Source of the DNA: Solirubrobacterales bacterium
GTDB taxonomy: Bacteria; Actinomycetota; Thermoleophilia; Solirubrobacterales; Solirubrobacteraceae
DNA length: 64,000 nt
Direction: 5' to 3'
NCBI GenBank assembly: GCA_027315115.1
Contig: DAHUYQ010000024.1
Location: forward strand, 1 to 64,000
Part shown: positions 44,734 to 52,491 of the stretch, one piece after another
How positions within the stretch are numbered: position 1 is the first letter of the stretch
How the letters are laid out: each line of letters begins with the position of its first letter
Notes under the pieces: model-generated
The model's database searches: none
Seen by the model: the letters and a program-made list of their open reading frames with translations, nothing else
Told to the model about the DNA's origin: nothing
Position numbers and translations under genes: made by a program

Positions 44734-45489
44734 ATGGATCCCAGGACCTCCACCGAAGAGCTCAAGCACCCGAGCGGGTCCACGCCCGCGGAGGACGCGA
44801 CGGTCATCCTGCCGCGCAAGGGCGCCGAGCCGCTGCGGACCGCGTCTTCCACCAGCGGCCAGCACTGTGCCTCCTGCGGGGCGGTGCTCGCGCCGGACCA
44901 GCGCTACTGCGTCGAATGCGGCCAGCGCCGCGGGCCCACGCGGCCCCCGTTCGCGGGCGCGCCCGGCCAGCAGCCGCAGCCGAGCGCTCCGGCCCCGCCG
45001 AGCAGGCGCGGCCCACGCTTCTCTGCCAACACGGCCTTGATCGCCGGGATCGGCACGCTGATGCTGGCGATGGCCACCGGCGTGCTGATCGGGCGCACGA
45101 GCGCTCCGAGCTCCAAAAACGCGCCGATCCAGTACGTGGGCGCCCCGACCGCCGCCGCGCCGAGCACCACGACCGGCGCCGGCGCCGCCTCGCCCAGCAC
45201 GACCGAAGAAGGCGGCTCGTCGAGCAAATCCAGCGGCACGACGGGCGGCAAAGGCGGCAGCGCCGGCAAATCGACTCCCTCCAGCGCATCCAAGCTTCTG
45301 GGCGGCAAAGCCCCCTCCAAACCGGTCGTCAAAGTGGGCAGCTCCGGCAAAGGGCCCGGCTACCAGAAAGGCAAATTCACCGGCAAATTCTTCGGTGGCA
45401 GCTCCAGCAAGAAGCAGGAAGAAGAAGAAGAACTTGGCGAAGAAGGCGGCGAAGAAGAATCCTCCGGCTCAAAAGAAGGCAAGAAATGA
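44734..45489 (+). CDS. Zinc-ribbon membrane protein with low-complexity secreted tail
   Basis: 251 residues. A cytoplasmic zinc ribbon with C45-x2-C48 and C59-x2-C62 (HCASCGAVLAPDQRYCVECG) is followed by a Pro-rich stretch, one helix at about 100-120, and a long Ser/Gly/Thr/Lys-rich tail ending in an acidic E-rich segment. AAA and GAA codons dominate the tail. The ATG at 44734 is the first in frame near the conserved region. It overlaps the second zinc-ribbon gene by ATGA. No known function; anchoring or protein interaction is likely. Possibly controlled by the PHO box 94 bp upstream. Confidence 0.65.
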   Translation: MDPRTSTEELKHPSGSTPAEDATVILPRKGAEPLRTASSTSGQHCASCGAVLAPDQRYCVECGQRRGPTRPPFAGAPGQQPQPSAPAPPSRRGPRFSANTALIAGIGTLMLAMATGVLIGRTSAPSSKNAPIQYVGAPTAAAPSTTTGAGAASPSTTEEGGSSSKSSGTTGGKGGSAGKSTPSSASKLLGGKAPSKPVVKVGSSGKGPGYQKGKFTGKFFGGSSSKKQEEEEELGEEGGEEESSGSKEGKK

Positions 45490-45842
45490 GCTCGAACGGG
45501 CTTGAGCACGGCGCCAAGCAGACGCCGACACTCGACGTCGCCCGGCGGCGCGACCAGCTCGCGGCGCGCTTCGCCGAACTGCAGTGGGATCTCGGCGGCC
45601 TGATGTACGAGATGGCGATCCGCGATCACATCCGCGTCGACGTGCTCGTGCAGCGCGCCGCCGCGCTGCAGGAGGTGGACGCGGAGCTCGGCGAGCTGGA
45701 ACGCATCCTGAAGATGCAGGAATCCGGGACCGCCGGCCTCTGCGCCTCCTGCGGCGCGCCGCACAGCAGCGGCGCCGCGTATTGCTGGCAGTGCGGTCAG
45801 CCGCTGTTGGAGCACGTGCCCAGCCACGCCATCGGCGCCTGA
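45486..45842 (+). CDS. Coiled-coil zinc-ribbon protein
   Basis: 118 residues. A helical, probably coiled-coil region spans about 18-80, then a C-terminal zinc ribbon with C86-x2-C89 and C100-x2-C103 (LCASCGAPHSSGAAYCWQCG). The start overlaps the preceding stop (ATGA), so the two zinc-ribbon proteins are probably made together and may interact. The cytoplasmic role is unknown. Confidence 0.65.
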   Translation: MSSNGLEHGAKQTPTLDVARRRDQLAARFAELQWDLGGLMYEMAIRDHIRVDVLVQRAAALQEVDAELGELERILKMQESGTAGLCASCGAPHSSGAAYCWQCGQPLLEHVPSHAIGA

Positions 45843-45935
45843 CGCGTCATATCCGGCGCCTCGCGGCGTCCTCGGTCGCTCGCGTACGTCCGTATACGCC
45901 ACGCTCCCCGCGTCCTGGCGAGGCTTGAATCTGAC

Positions 45936-46004
45936 GCGTCATGACCCGTGGTCGGGCGTGCGTAGGGACGCGGGATCGGGCGCGCGTCAGGACCCGGGAT
46001 CGGA
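45936..46004. repeat. Three degenerate 24-bp tandem repeats in a convergent gap
   Basis: Three copies begin at 45936, 45960 and 45984: GCGTCATGACCCGTGGTCGG, GCGTAGGGACGCGGGATCGG and GCGTCAGGACCCGGGATCGG (first 20 bases of each). They lie between the convergent zinc-ribbon and pstB2 genes. The 10-bp palindrome TGACGCGTCA occurs twice nearby, at 45840-45849 and 45932-45941. Confidence 0.7.
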
Positions 46005-46015
46005 CATAGCGCGTG

Positions 46016-46936
46016 TCAGCCGAAGCGGCCGGTGACGTAGTCGCCCGTGCGGGGGTCTTTGGGGCGCGTGAAGATCGTGCTCGTCTCGTCGTACTCTACG
46101 AGCGCGCCGGTGCGCTTGCCCGCGCTGACTTCGAGGCTGAAGAAGGCGGTGCGGTCGGCGATGCGGGCGGCCTGCTGCATGTTGTGAGTCACGATCACGA
46201 TCGTGAAGCGGTGCTTGAGGTTGAGCATCAGCTCCTCGATCGACGCGGTCGCGATCGGGTCGAGCGCCGAGGCGGGCTCGTCGAGCAGCAGCACGTCAGG
46301 TTCGATCGCGATCGCCCTGGCGATGCAGAGCCGCTGCTGCTGGCCGCCGGAGAGCCCGAAGGCGCTCTGCTTGAGCCGGTCCTTGACCTCCTCCCAGAGC
46401 GCCGCGCCACGCAGCGCGCGCTCCACGCGCTCGTCCAGGTTGGCCTTCATGCCAAGGTTGCGAGGCGCCCAGGCGACGTTGTCGTAGATCGACTTGGGAA
46501 GCGGGTTGGGACGCTGGAAGACCATGCCGATCCGGCGCCGCACCTCGACCGGGTCCACGCGGGGGGCGTAGAGGTCGTTGCCGTGGTAGAGGATCTGGCC
46601 CGTCAGGCCGAAGCCGGGCACGGTGTCGTTCATCCGGTTCAGGCAGCGCAGGAACGTCGACTTGCCGCAGCCGGACGGGCCGATCAGAGCGGTGATCAGG
46701 TGGCGCGGAACCTTCAGCGAGACCCCTGCGATCGCGGTGCTGGCTCCATAGGAGACGGAGATGTCGCGCACGTCGAAGATCGTCTCGCGCGCGGCCGGCT
46801 TCGCCTGGCCGGCGCCGGCGAGCGCCGGGGCCGTGCCGTTGGCCGGCTCCCGCGCGCCGAGGTCCTCTCGTTCGCCGGTCTGGATCCGGACGCGCTGCCG
46901 GGGAGTGCTGGGAGCGTCGGTCACCTCTGTGCTCAT
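46016..46936 (-). CDS. pstB: Phosphate ABC transporter ATPase PstB (set 2)
   Basis: 306-residue paralogue of the set 1 ATPase. Walker A is GPSGCGKST, then [16 protein letters not shown]; the signature is [19 protein letters not shown], Walker B is [13 protein letters not shown], and the end is YVTGRFG. Compared with set 1 it has a short insertion before the last block ([20 protein letters not shown]). The ATG at 46936 overlaps the pstA2 stop (ATGA). Last gene of the pstC2-A2-B2 operon; no phoU follows. Confidence 0.94.
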   Translation of the reverse strand: MSTEVTDAPSTPRQRVRIQTGEREDLGAREPANGTAPALAGAGQAKPAARETIFDVRDISVSYGASTAIAGVSLKVPRHLITALIGPSGCGKSTFLRCLNRMNDTVPGFGLTGQILYHGNDLYAPRVDPVEVRRRIGMVFQRPNPLPKSIYDNVAWAPRNLGMKANLDERVERALRGAALWEEVKDRLKQSAFGLSGGQQQRLCIARAIAIEPDVLLLDEPASALDPIATASIEELMLNLKHRFTIVIVTHNMQQAARIADRTAFFSLEVSAGKRTGALVEYDETSTIFTRPKDPRTGDYVTGRFG

Positions 46937-47901
46937 CTTGCCATCTTCCTCCGGCCGCGGGCGTGCAAGGCGCGAGCCCCGATGTTGACGATCAATATGA
47001 AGAGCAGCAGCACGAAGGCCGCGCCCCATGCGCGCGCCCACCCGTACGGGTTGGCGGCAGTCGATGCTTTGTAGATGTAGACGGGGATGTTCGGCGTCGC
47101 TTCGCTGAAGATGTTGAAGTTGACCGTGCGAGAGAACACCGCGCTGAGAATGATCAGCGGCGCGCTCTCCCCGGCGGCTCGCGCGAGCGCGAGCACGGTG
47201 CCGGTGATGATTCCTCCGAGCGCACTGGGGAGGACCACTCCGCGCAGTGCGCGCCAGTGGCTGACGCCGAGCGCCGCCGCGGCGTCGCGGAGGCCCTGCG
47301 GGACGAGCAGCAGGGTCTCCTGCGAAGCGCGCGCTACCAGCGGCAGCATGATGATCGCCAGCGCGAAGGAGCCCGCGAACCCGCTCTCGCTTTTGCCGGC
47401 CACGATCAGCTCGAAGACGAACAGCGCGAGCACGATCGAGGGAACGCCGAAGAGCAGGTCGAGCACCATGCGCAGCAGCCGTGCGGCTCTGCGGCTCGCG
47501 AACTCCGTCATGTAGAGGGCTGCCAGGATCCCGATCGGCATCGCGATCACGGTCGCGATGCCGACGAGCGTCGCGGTTCCCACGATCATCGGGCCGATGC
47601 CGCCGCCGGCGGTTTCTTCGATCGCCGGAGGCCCTGCGGTCAGGAATTCGAAGCTGAGCACGCTCGCCCCGCGCGAGGCGACCGAGTAGACGACGAAGGC
47701 CAGCATCGCGACCGCGAGCAACGCGGCGGCGGTTTGGGTCGACTCCATCGCGCGGCTGAAGATCTGCCGCCGGCGCAGTTGCCGCGAGGCGGTGAGCGGC
47801 CGCGCGGGGTCGAGCCTCTCGCTCGCGAAGAGGTCGTCGAAGTGGTCCGGCGGATCGAGCAGCGCCGTCCCGCCCTCGCTCGTGCTTTCGAGGTCGCTCA
47901 T
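46933..47901 (-). CDS. pstA: Phosphate ABC transporter permease PstA (set 2)
   Basis: 322-residue permease with a longer cytoplasmic N-terminus than set 1. The blocks [53 protein letters not shown] and [20 protein letters not shown] correspond to the set 1 paralogue. The start at 47901 overlaps the pstC2 stop by ATGA. Six helices are predicted. Confidence 0.93.
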   Translation of the reverse strand: MSDLESTSEGGTALLDPPDHFDDLFASERLDPARPLTASRQLRRRQIFSRAMESTQTAAALLAVAMLAFVVYSVASRGASVLSFEFLTAGPPAIEETAGGGIGPMIVGTATLVGIATVIAMPIGILAALYMTEFASRRAARLLRMVLDLLFGVPSIVLALFVFELIVAGKSESGFAGSFALAIIMLPLVARASQETLLLVPQGLRDAAAALGVSHWRALRGVVLPSALGGIITGTVLALARAAGESAPLIILSAVFSRTVNFNIFSEATPNIPVYIYKASTAANPYGWARAWGAAFVLLLFILIVNIGARALHARGRRKMAR

Positions 47902-48890
47902 CGCGTCATGGCCCTGTGGATCAGGAAGCGGCGGGTGATCGCCTGCGCGGTGAGGTTGGCGATCAGGCCGATCACGAGCAGGATCACGGCCAGATAGAAG
48001 AGCGAGGAGGCTTGCAGCCTGTTCTCGGCGCCGAGGAATTCGAGCGCGATGGCCGAGGCGGCCGTGTTGCCCGTTTCGAACAGCTTCTGGATGGCTTTGC
48101 CGTCGCCGATCACCTGCGCGACGGCGATCGCCTCGCCCAGAGCCCGGCCCAGGCCCAGGAAGCAGGCGGCCACGACGCCCGGGGCGGTGGAGGGGAGGAC
48201 CACGCCGCGTACCATCTCCCACCGGGTGGCGCCAAGCGCGGTGGCGCCGTCCTTCATCTCCTGCGGGACGGTCAGGAAGAGATCGCGGCTGATCGAGGCG
48301 ATGATCGGCACGACCATGATCGTGAGGATCAGGCCGGCCGTGAAGAGGCCCGCGCCGGTGCTGGACGGTTCGCCGAAGATCGGCAGGAAGCCGATGGCGC
48401 TGTGCAGGAAGGGCTCCATGTCGCTCGACAGGAACGGAGCGAGCACGAGGATGCCCCAGAAGCCGAGGATCACGCTCGGGATCGCGGCCAGCATCTCCAC
48501 CAGCGGGCCGATCACGTTGCGCACGCGCGGAGGCGCGACCATCGCCAGGTAGAGCGCGATCGCGATCCCGATCGGGACCGCGAGCAGCATCGCCAGCGCC
48601 GAGGTGACCGCCAGGCCGTACAGCATCACGCCGGCGCCGAAGACCTTGAAGTTCGGCTGCCAGGTCGTGTGGACCAGGAAGCCCAGCCCGAAACGCCCGA
48701 TCGCCAGCGTCGCGCCGTCGATCACCTCGTAGGCGATGCCCGCAAGCGCCGCCAGCGCCAGCAGCGCCGCGAGCACGCAAAGCCCGCGCAGCACCGCATC
48801 GCCGAGCCGGTCGACCGCGCCCGCGCTCGCGCTCGAGCGCGCGGCAAGTGCCCGCAAGCGAGATGCGGGATTCGCTTCGCCGGTGCTCAT
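47898..48890 (-). CDS. pstC: Phosphate ABC transporter permease PstC (set 2)
   Basis: 330-residue permease: [40 protein letters not shown], and the coupling loop [20 protein letters not shown]. The ATG at 48890 has no Shine-Dalgarno; instead it is enclosed in a 15-bp perfect inverted repeat, so its translation or transcription is probably regulated. First gene of pstC2-A2-B2, divergent from pstS2 across two PHO boxes. Confidence 0.93.
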   Translation of the reverse strand: MSTGEANPASRLRALAARSSASAGAVDRLGDAVLRGLCVLAALLALAALAGIAYEVIDGATLAIGRFGLGFLVHTTWQPNFKVFGAGVMLYGLAVTSALAMLLAVPIGIAIALYLAMVAPPRVRNVIGPLVEMLAAIPSVILGFWGILVLAPFLSSDMEPFLHSAIGFLPIFGEPSSTGAGLFTAGLILTIMVVPIIASISRDLFLTVPQEMKDGATALGATRWEMVRGVVLPSTAPGVVAACFLGLGRALGEAIAVAQVIGDGKAIQKLFETGNTAASAIALEFLGAENRLQASSLFYLAVILLVIGLIANLTAQAITRRFLIHRAMTR

Positions 48891-48929
48891 CGGGGCGCCA
48901 GCTTACCGGCGGCCGGCGCCCCGATGAGC
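48885..48929. promoter_or_regulatory. 15-bp perfect inverted repeat over the pstC2 start codon
   Basis: GCTCATCGGGGCGCC (48885-48899) and GGCGCCCCGATGAGC (48915-48929) are exact reverse complements with a 15-base spacer. The left arm contains the pstC2 start codon (48888-48890), so the pstC2 leader can fold with its initiation codon in a very stable stem. It could instead be a DNA operator, or a terminator for reverse transcription. Confidence 0.75.
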
Positions 48930-48932
48930 GAT

Positions 48933-48954
48933 CTTCACAAGATTTACACAGGTG
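48933..48954 (+). promoter_or_regulatory. PHO box 1 between pstC2 and pstS2
   Basis: CTTCACAAGAT (48933-48943) followed by TTACACAGGTG (48944-48954): two 11-bp units, the second with one change in the core. It faces pstS2 and starts 4 bp after the inverted repeat over the pstC2 start. Confidence 0.65.
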
Positions 48955-48997
48955 CGGGGCACGCTTGTTAACAACTTTCGCACGACCGCTGCATCAT

Positions 48998-49019
48998 GTT
49001 CACAAAATCGCCACAGGTG
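48998..49019 (+). promoter_or_regulatory. PHO box 2 upstream of pstS2
   Basis: GTTCACAAAAT (48998-49008) followed by CGCCACAGGTG (49009-49019). The first unit is a full match to the PHO core; the second keeps CAC and ends like the second unit of box 1. It is 61 bp before the pstS2 TTG start, and it overlaps an upstream ATG at 48996, which argues against that ATG as the true start. Confidence 0.68.
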
Positions 49020-49079
49020 CGCTGCGATGCGGTGGAATGCTGCGGGCCGCCGACAACACTAATTTCCCTAGGAGGACAG

Positions 49080-50108
49080 TTGAGACGGACACCAAAGTCG
49101 GCGCTCGCGTTCGCGGCGCTGATTGCATGCCTGGTACCAGGCTTCACCTACGCGGCGTCGAGCGCCGTGGCCGAAGAATCCTCGCTCACGGGCGCGGGCT
49201 CTACGCTGGTCGCTCCATTCGAGGCCTATTGGGGGCAGGAATTCGAAAAGCTGCACGGCGTCAAAGTCACCTACGCCGCCGTGGGCTCGGGCTCGGGGAT
49301 CGCGCAGATCACCGCTCGGACCGTCGACTTCGGTGCCTCCGACGCTCCGCTGACGTCTTCTCAGGCATCTGCCTGCAAAGAATGCGTCCAGATCCCGTGG
49401 GCTCTGACTGCGACCGGCATCGGCTTCAACTTGGGCAAAATCACCAAGCTGCGCCTGACCCCGGAAATCGTGGCCGAAATCTACCTTGGCAAGATCACCA
49501 AGTGGAACGCCAAGCCGATCAAGAAGATCAACAAGGGCGTCAAACTGCCCGGAGAGAAAATCACCGTCGTCTACCGCAGCGACGGCAGCGGCGACACCTA
49601 CGCGTTCACCGACCTGATGTCTCGCGTCAGCAAAGAGTGGAAGAGCAAGGTTGGCAACGCGACCTCCGTCAGCTTCCCGGTGGGAGTCGGCGGCAACGGC
49701 AACAGCGGCGTGACCGCGATCGTCGAAAAGACCAAAGGCGCGATCGGCTACATCGCCGCGTCCTACCTCTACTCGCATGGCCTTCCCGCCGCACGCCTGA
49801 AGAACAAGGCGGGTCGCTATGAGTACCCGAACCTCGAGAACATCGTGGAAGCGGCGGCCGCGGCGAAAGGCGTGCCGTCCAACCTCGAAATGCACATCGT
49901 GAACCCGCCGAAGAAGGCGAAGAAGGCATACCCGCTCTCGACGTTCACGTACGCGATCGTGCCGAAGGACGCGTCGAAGCTCGGCCTGATCAAGGAATTC
50001 ATCAACTACGCGCTGACGACCGGCCAGAGGTTTGGGGCCGCGCTCGACTTCGCAAAGCTCCCGGCCGTGATCCTCAAAGCGGACGAGAACGCGGTGAACT
50101 CGCTCTAG
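49080..50108 (+). CDS. pstS: Phosphate-binding protein PstS (set 2)
   Basis: 342-residue phosphate receptor. The TTG start at 49080 is supported by AGGAGGACAG and by the PHO box upstream. The signal peptide could be cleaved by signal peptidase I near TYAASSA, or at the weak lipobox LIAC; the hydrophobic residues after that Cys make the lipoprotein reading less likely than for set 1. Phosphate motifs are GAGSTLVAPF, GSGSGIAQI, DFGASDAPL and RSDGSGDTY. An extra Cys pair (CKEC) is absent from set 1. GAA codons dominate. It stands alone and divergent from pstC2-A2-B2, with a hairpin after its stop. Confidence 0.93.
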   Translation: MRRTPKSALAFAALIACLVPGFTYAASSAVAEESSLTGAGSTLVAPFEAYWGQEFEKLHGVKVTYAAVGSGSGIAQITARTVDFGASDAPLTSSQASACKECVQIPWALTATGIGFNLGKITKLRLTPEIVAEIYLGKITKWNAKPIKKINKGVKLPGEKITVVYRSDGSGDTYAFTDLMSRVSKEWKSKVGNATSVSFPVGVGGNGNSGVTAIVEKTKGAIGYIAASYLYSHGLPAARLKNKAGRYEYPNLENIVEAAAAAKGVPSNLEMHIVNPPKKAKKAYPLSTFTYAIVPKDASKLGLIKEFINYALTTGQRFGAALDFAKLPAVILKADENAVNSL

Positions 50109-50122
50109 AGCGCACGCACACA

Positions 50123-50140
50123 GCGGCCAGGGACGGCCGC
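50123..50140 (+). terminator. Hairpin after pstS2
   Basis: GCGGCC (50123-50128) and GGCCGC (50135-50140) form a 6-bp stem with a 6-base loop, 15 bp after the pstS2 stop. No U-tract is present. Confidence 0.35.
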
Positions 50141-50228
50141 CATGACTGAAGGCCCGGGGCCGGTGGCACGCAGACGCGAGCCGCCGGCCCCATCCGCTCC
50201 CGCGGTCGTCTCTGCGAGAGTGGAGCGC

Positions 50229-51167
50229 ATGGCTCATGCCCATCACGCCCATCACGGGCATGCCCATTCGCACGCGGTGGCGCCCGACGCCGGCTCGCGG
50301 CGGCTGTGGCTGGCGCTGGCGCTGATCCTCGCGTTCATGGCGGGCGAGGTCGTGGCCGGGGCGCTGGCACACTCGCTGGCGCTGCTCTCAGACGCCGGCC
50401 ACATGTTGACCGACGCGTTCGCGATCGGAGTCTCGCTTGTGGCGCTGCGGCTGATGCAGCGTCCGGCCCGGGGAGCGATGACCTACGGCCTGGGGCGCGT
50501 GGAGGCACTCAGCGCCCAGCTCAACGGAGCGCTGCTGCTGGTGCTGGCGATCCTGATCGCCTTCGAGGCAGTGCGCCACCTGATCGCGCCGCCGCACACG
50601 CAGGGGCTGCCGGTGCTCGTTGTCGCGCTCGTGGGCATCCTCGTCAACGTGCTTGCGACCATGCAGCTCGCAAGAGCCAACCGCAGCTCGATGAGCGTCG
50701 AGGGCTCCTACCAGCACGTGCTGACCGACCTGTTCGCCTTCATCGGCACGGCGATCGCGGCGATCGTGATACTCGCCACGGGCTTCCTGCGGGCGGACGC
50801 GATCGCCTCCCTCATGGTCGCGGCGTTGATGGTCCGCTCGGCCTACGGGCTGCTGCGCGACTCGGCGCGCGTGTTCCTCGAGGCTGCCCCCCACGAGCTC
50901 GACCCCGAGACGATCGGGTTGGCGATGGCCGGCGTCCCGGGCGTCGTCGAGGTGCACGACCTGCATGTCTGGCAGGTCTCGACGGGTTTCCCGGCGCTTT
51001 CGGCGCACGTGCTCGTCGGCCGCGGGCAGGACTGCCATGCCTCCCGCAGGGAGCTGGAGGCGATGCTGCGAGAGCGCTTCGGCGTCGAGCACAGCACGCT
51101 GCAGATCGATCATGAGGGAGGCGATCTGCTCTCGATCGAGCTCGCCCCACGGCTGCGGGCCAGATGA
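50229..51167 (+). CDS. Cation diffusion facilitator (CzcD-type zinc exporter)
   Basis: 312-residue CDF transporter exporting Zn2+ or similar divalent cations against protons. The N-terminus is His-rich (MAHAHHAHHGHAHSHA), a probable metal sink. Six helices carry the binding site: LLSDAGHMLTDAFAIG (helix 2) and YQHVLTDLFAFIGTAI (helix 5), each with the HxxxD pair. The C-terminal cytoplasmic domain has VHDLHVWQVSTGFPALSAHV. The ATG at 50229 follows GGAG and begins the His-rich stretch; a longer frame starts at 50142. Confidence 0.9.
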   Translation: MAHAHHAHHGHAHSHAVAPDAGSRRLWLALALILAFMAGEVVAGALAHSLALLSDAGHMLTDAFAIGVSLVALRLMQRPARGAMTYGLGRVEALSAQLNGALLLVLAILIAFEAVRHLIAPPHTQGLPVLVVALVGILVNVLATMQLARANRSSMSVEGSYQHVLTDLFAFIGTAIAAIVILATGFLRADAIASLMVAALMVRSAYGLLRDSARVFLEAAPHELDPETIGLAMAGVPGVVEVHDLHVWQVSTGFPALSAHVLVGRGQDCHASRRELEAMLRERFGVEHSTLQIDHEGGDLLSIELAPRLRAR

Positions 51168-51348
51168 GTTAACGTCGGATTCACGACGAGAGCGGGTTGG
51201 GCTGCCGGCTCGGCAGGGCGACGATCACACATTAGATACATCTGTACGTCACGGAACCTAGAGGATGGCCGTCATCACCCGACGTCTGTGTTCGTTCACA
51301 CCGAACCCAGCTCATCGTCAATCCATATCCGATAGGAGCCATCCCGGC

Positions 51349-52434
51349 ATGTTTGGTCCCTCCCACCGCCGCCTGCTTGCGACGGCTGCGGTCATAGGCG
51401 CGAGCGCGCTCGGCGTCGCCGCTTGCGGCTCAAGCGAAGCGAAAAACTCATCCGCCAAACAAACCACCTCGGCCAGCGCGACGGACTCGTCGGCTGGCAA
51501 GGAAACGCTGATCGTCTACTCGGCGCAGGGCTATTCGCCGAACGGCGTGAAGGCGTTCGAAAAGGAAACTGGCATTCCCGCCAAGCTCGTCGAAAACTCG
51601 ACCGGGCCGCTGCTTGCGCGGATCCAGGCTGAAAAGGCCTCGCCGCACTGGGGCCTGTTCTGGGTGGACGGCCAGGAACCATTCGCCTCGCTTGACGAAC
51701 AGGGCATGCTCGAGAAGAGCCTCGAAGTTCCGAAGCTGACCTCGCTGGGCGAAAAGCTCGTTCCCGCCGACCGCAGCTTCGTGCCGACGGGCATCACCCT
51801 CGCGTGCGCTGTCGTCTACGACAGCAAGGAAGTAGCCAGCCCTCCGACAAACTGGCAGCAGCTCACCGAAAGCAAGTATGCCGGCAAGATCGGCATGAAC
51901 AACCCGGCGGTCTCGGGCCCGACCTACCCGTGCGTCGTCGGTGTGATGAGCTACCTCGGCAGCGAAGCCAAGGGCAAGGAATTCTTCGAAAAGCTGAAGA
52001 GCAACGGCCTGAAGATCTCTGAAACAAACGGGGACACGCTGCACCTGCTGGAAACCGGGCAGATCTCGATCGGCCTGATCCAGAGCTCCGCGGAGATCGG
52101 CGCGGCCGAGAAGGTGAAGGGCCTGAAGGTCGCCTTCCTGCCCAAGGAGACGGTCCTGCCGAGCAACATCGGCGTGGACGCGAACGCGAGCCCGGTCGTG
52201 CGGGAAGAGGCTCAGAAGTTCATCAACTGGGTGCTCTCGCCCGCGGGCCAGCACCAGATGCAGATCGGCGATCCCACCGGCGACTCGCTCTTCTGGACGG
52301 TCGCTTCCAACACGAGCCCGCTGCCCGCGCTGCCGTCACTGAGCACGATCACCACGCAGCAGGTCGACCCCTACACATGGGGCAAGAAGGAGGCGGCGAT
52401 CAACAAGTGGTTCAGCGCGAACATCGCTGAATAG
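51349..52434 (+). CDS. ABC transporter substrate-binding lipoprotein, iron/phosphonate class
   Basis: 361-residue lipoprotein with lipobox VAAC near residue 27 and a Ser/Thr-rich linker. The fold is of the FbpA/FutA/PhnS/thiamine type (SBP class II): TLIVYSAQGYSPNGVKAFEK opens the mature domain, and YAGKIGMNNPAVSGPTYPC and FINWVLSPAGQHQMQIGD are typical blocks. The C-terminal half lacks the adjacent Tyr-Tyr iron ligands of FbpA that I would expect, so Fe3+ is not assured. The ATG at 51349 has AGGAG 12 bases upstream. First gene of a five-gene operon whose fourth gene is FTR1-like. GAA codons dominate. Confidence 0.78.
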   Translation: MFGPSHRRLLATAAVIGASALGVAACGSSEAKNSSAKQTTSASATDSSAGKETLIVYSAQGYSPNGVKAFEKETGIPAKLVENSTGPLLARIQAEKASPHWGLFWVDGQEPFASLDEQGMLEKSLEVPKLTSLGEKLVPADRSFVPTGITLACAVVYDSKEVASPPTNWQQLTESKYAGKIGMNNPAVSGPTYPCVVGVMSYLGSEAKGKEFFEKLKSNGLKISETNGDTLHLLETGQISIGLIQSSAEIGAAEKVKGLKVAFLPKETVLPSNIGVDANASPVVREEAQKFINWVLSPAGQHQMQIGDPTGDSLFWTVASNTSPLPALPSLSTITTQQVDPYTWGKKEAAINKWFSANIAE

Positions 52435-52461
52435 CTGTATGCGAGGGCATTGCATCGATAT

Positions 52462-52477
52462 CGGAGCGCAAGCTCCG
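52462..52477 (+). terminator. Hairpin between binding-protein and permease genes
   Basis: CGGAGC-GCAA-GCTCCG is a 6-bp stem closed by a GCAA tetraloop, 28 bp after the binding-protein stop. It probably acts like the pstS1-pstC1 stem, by protecting or attenuating so that more binding protein than permease is made. Confidence 0.45.
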
Positions 52478-52491
52478 CGACTGGGAATCGG

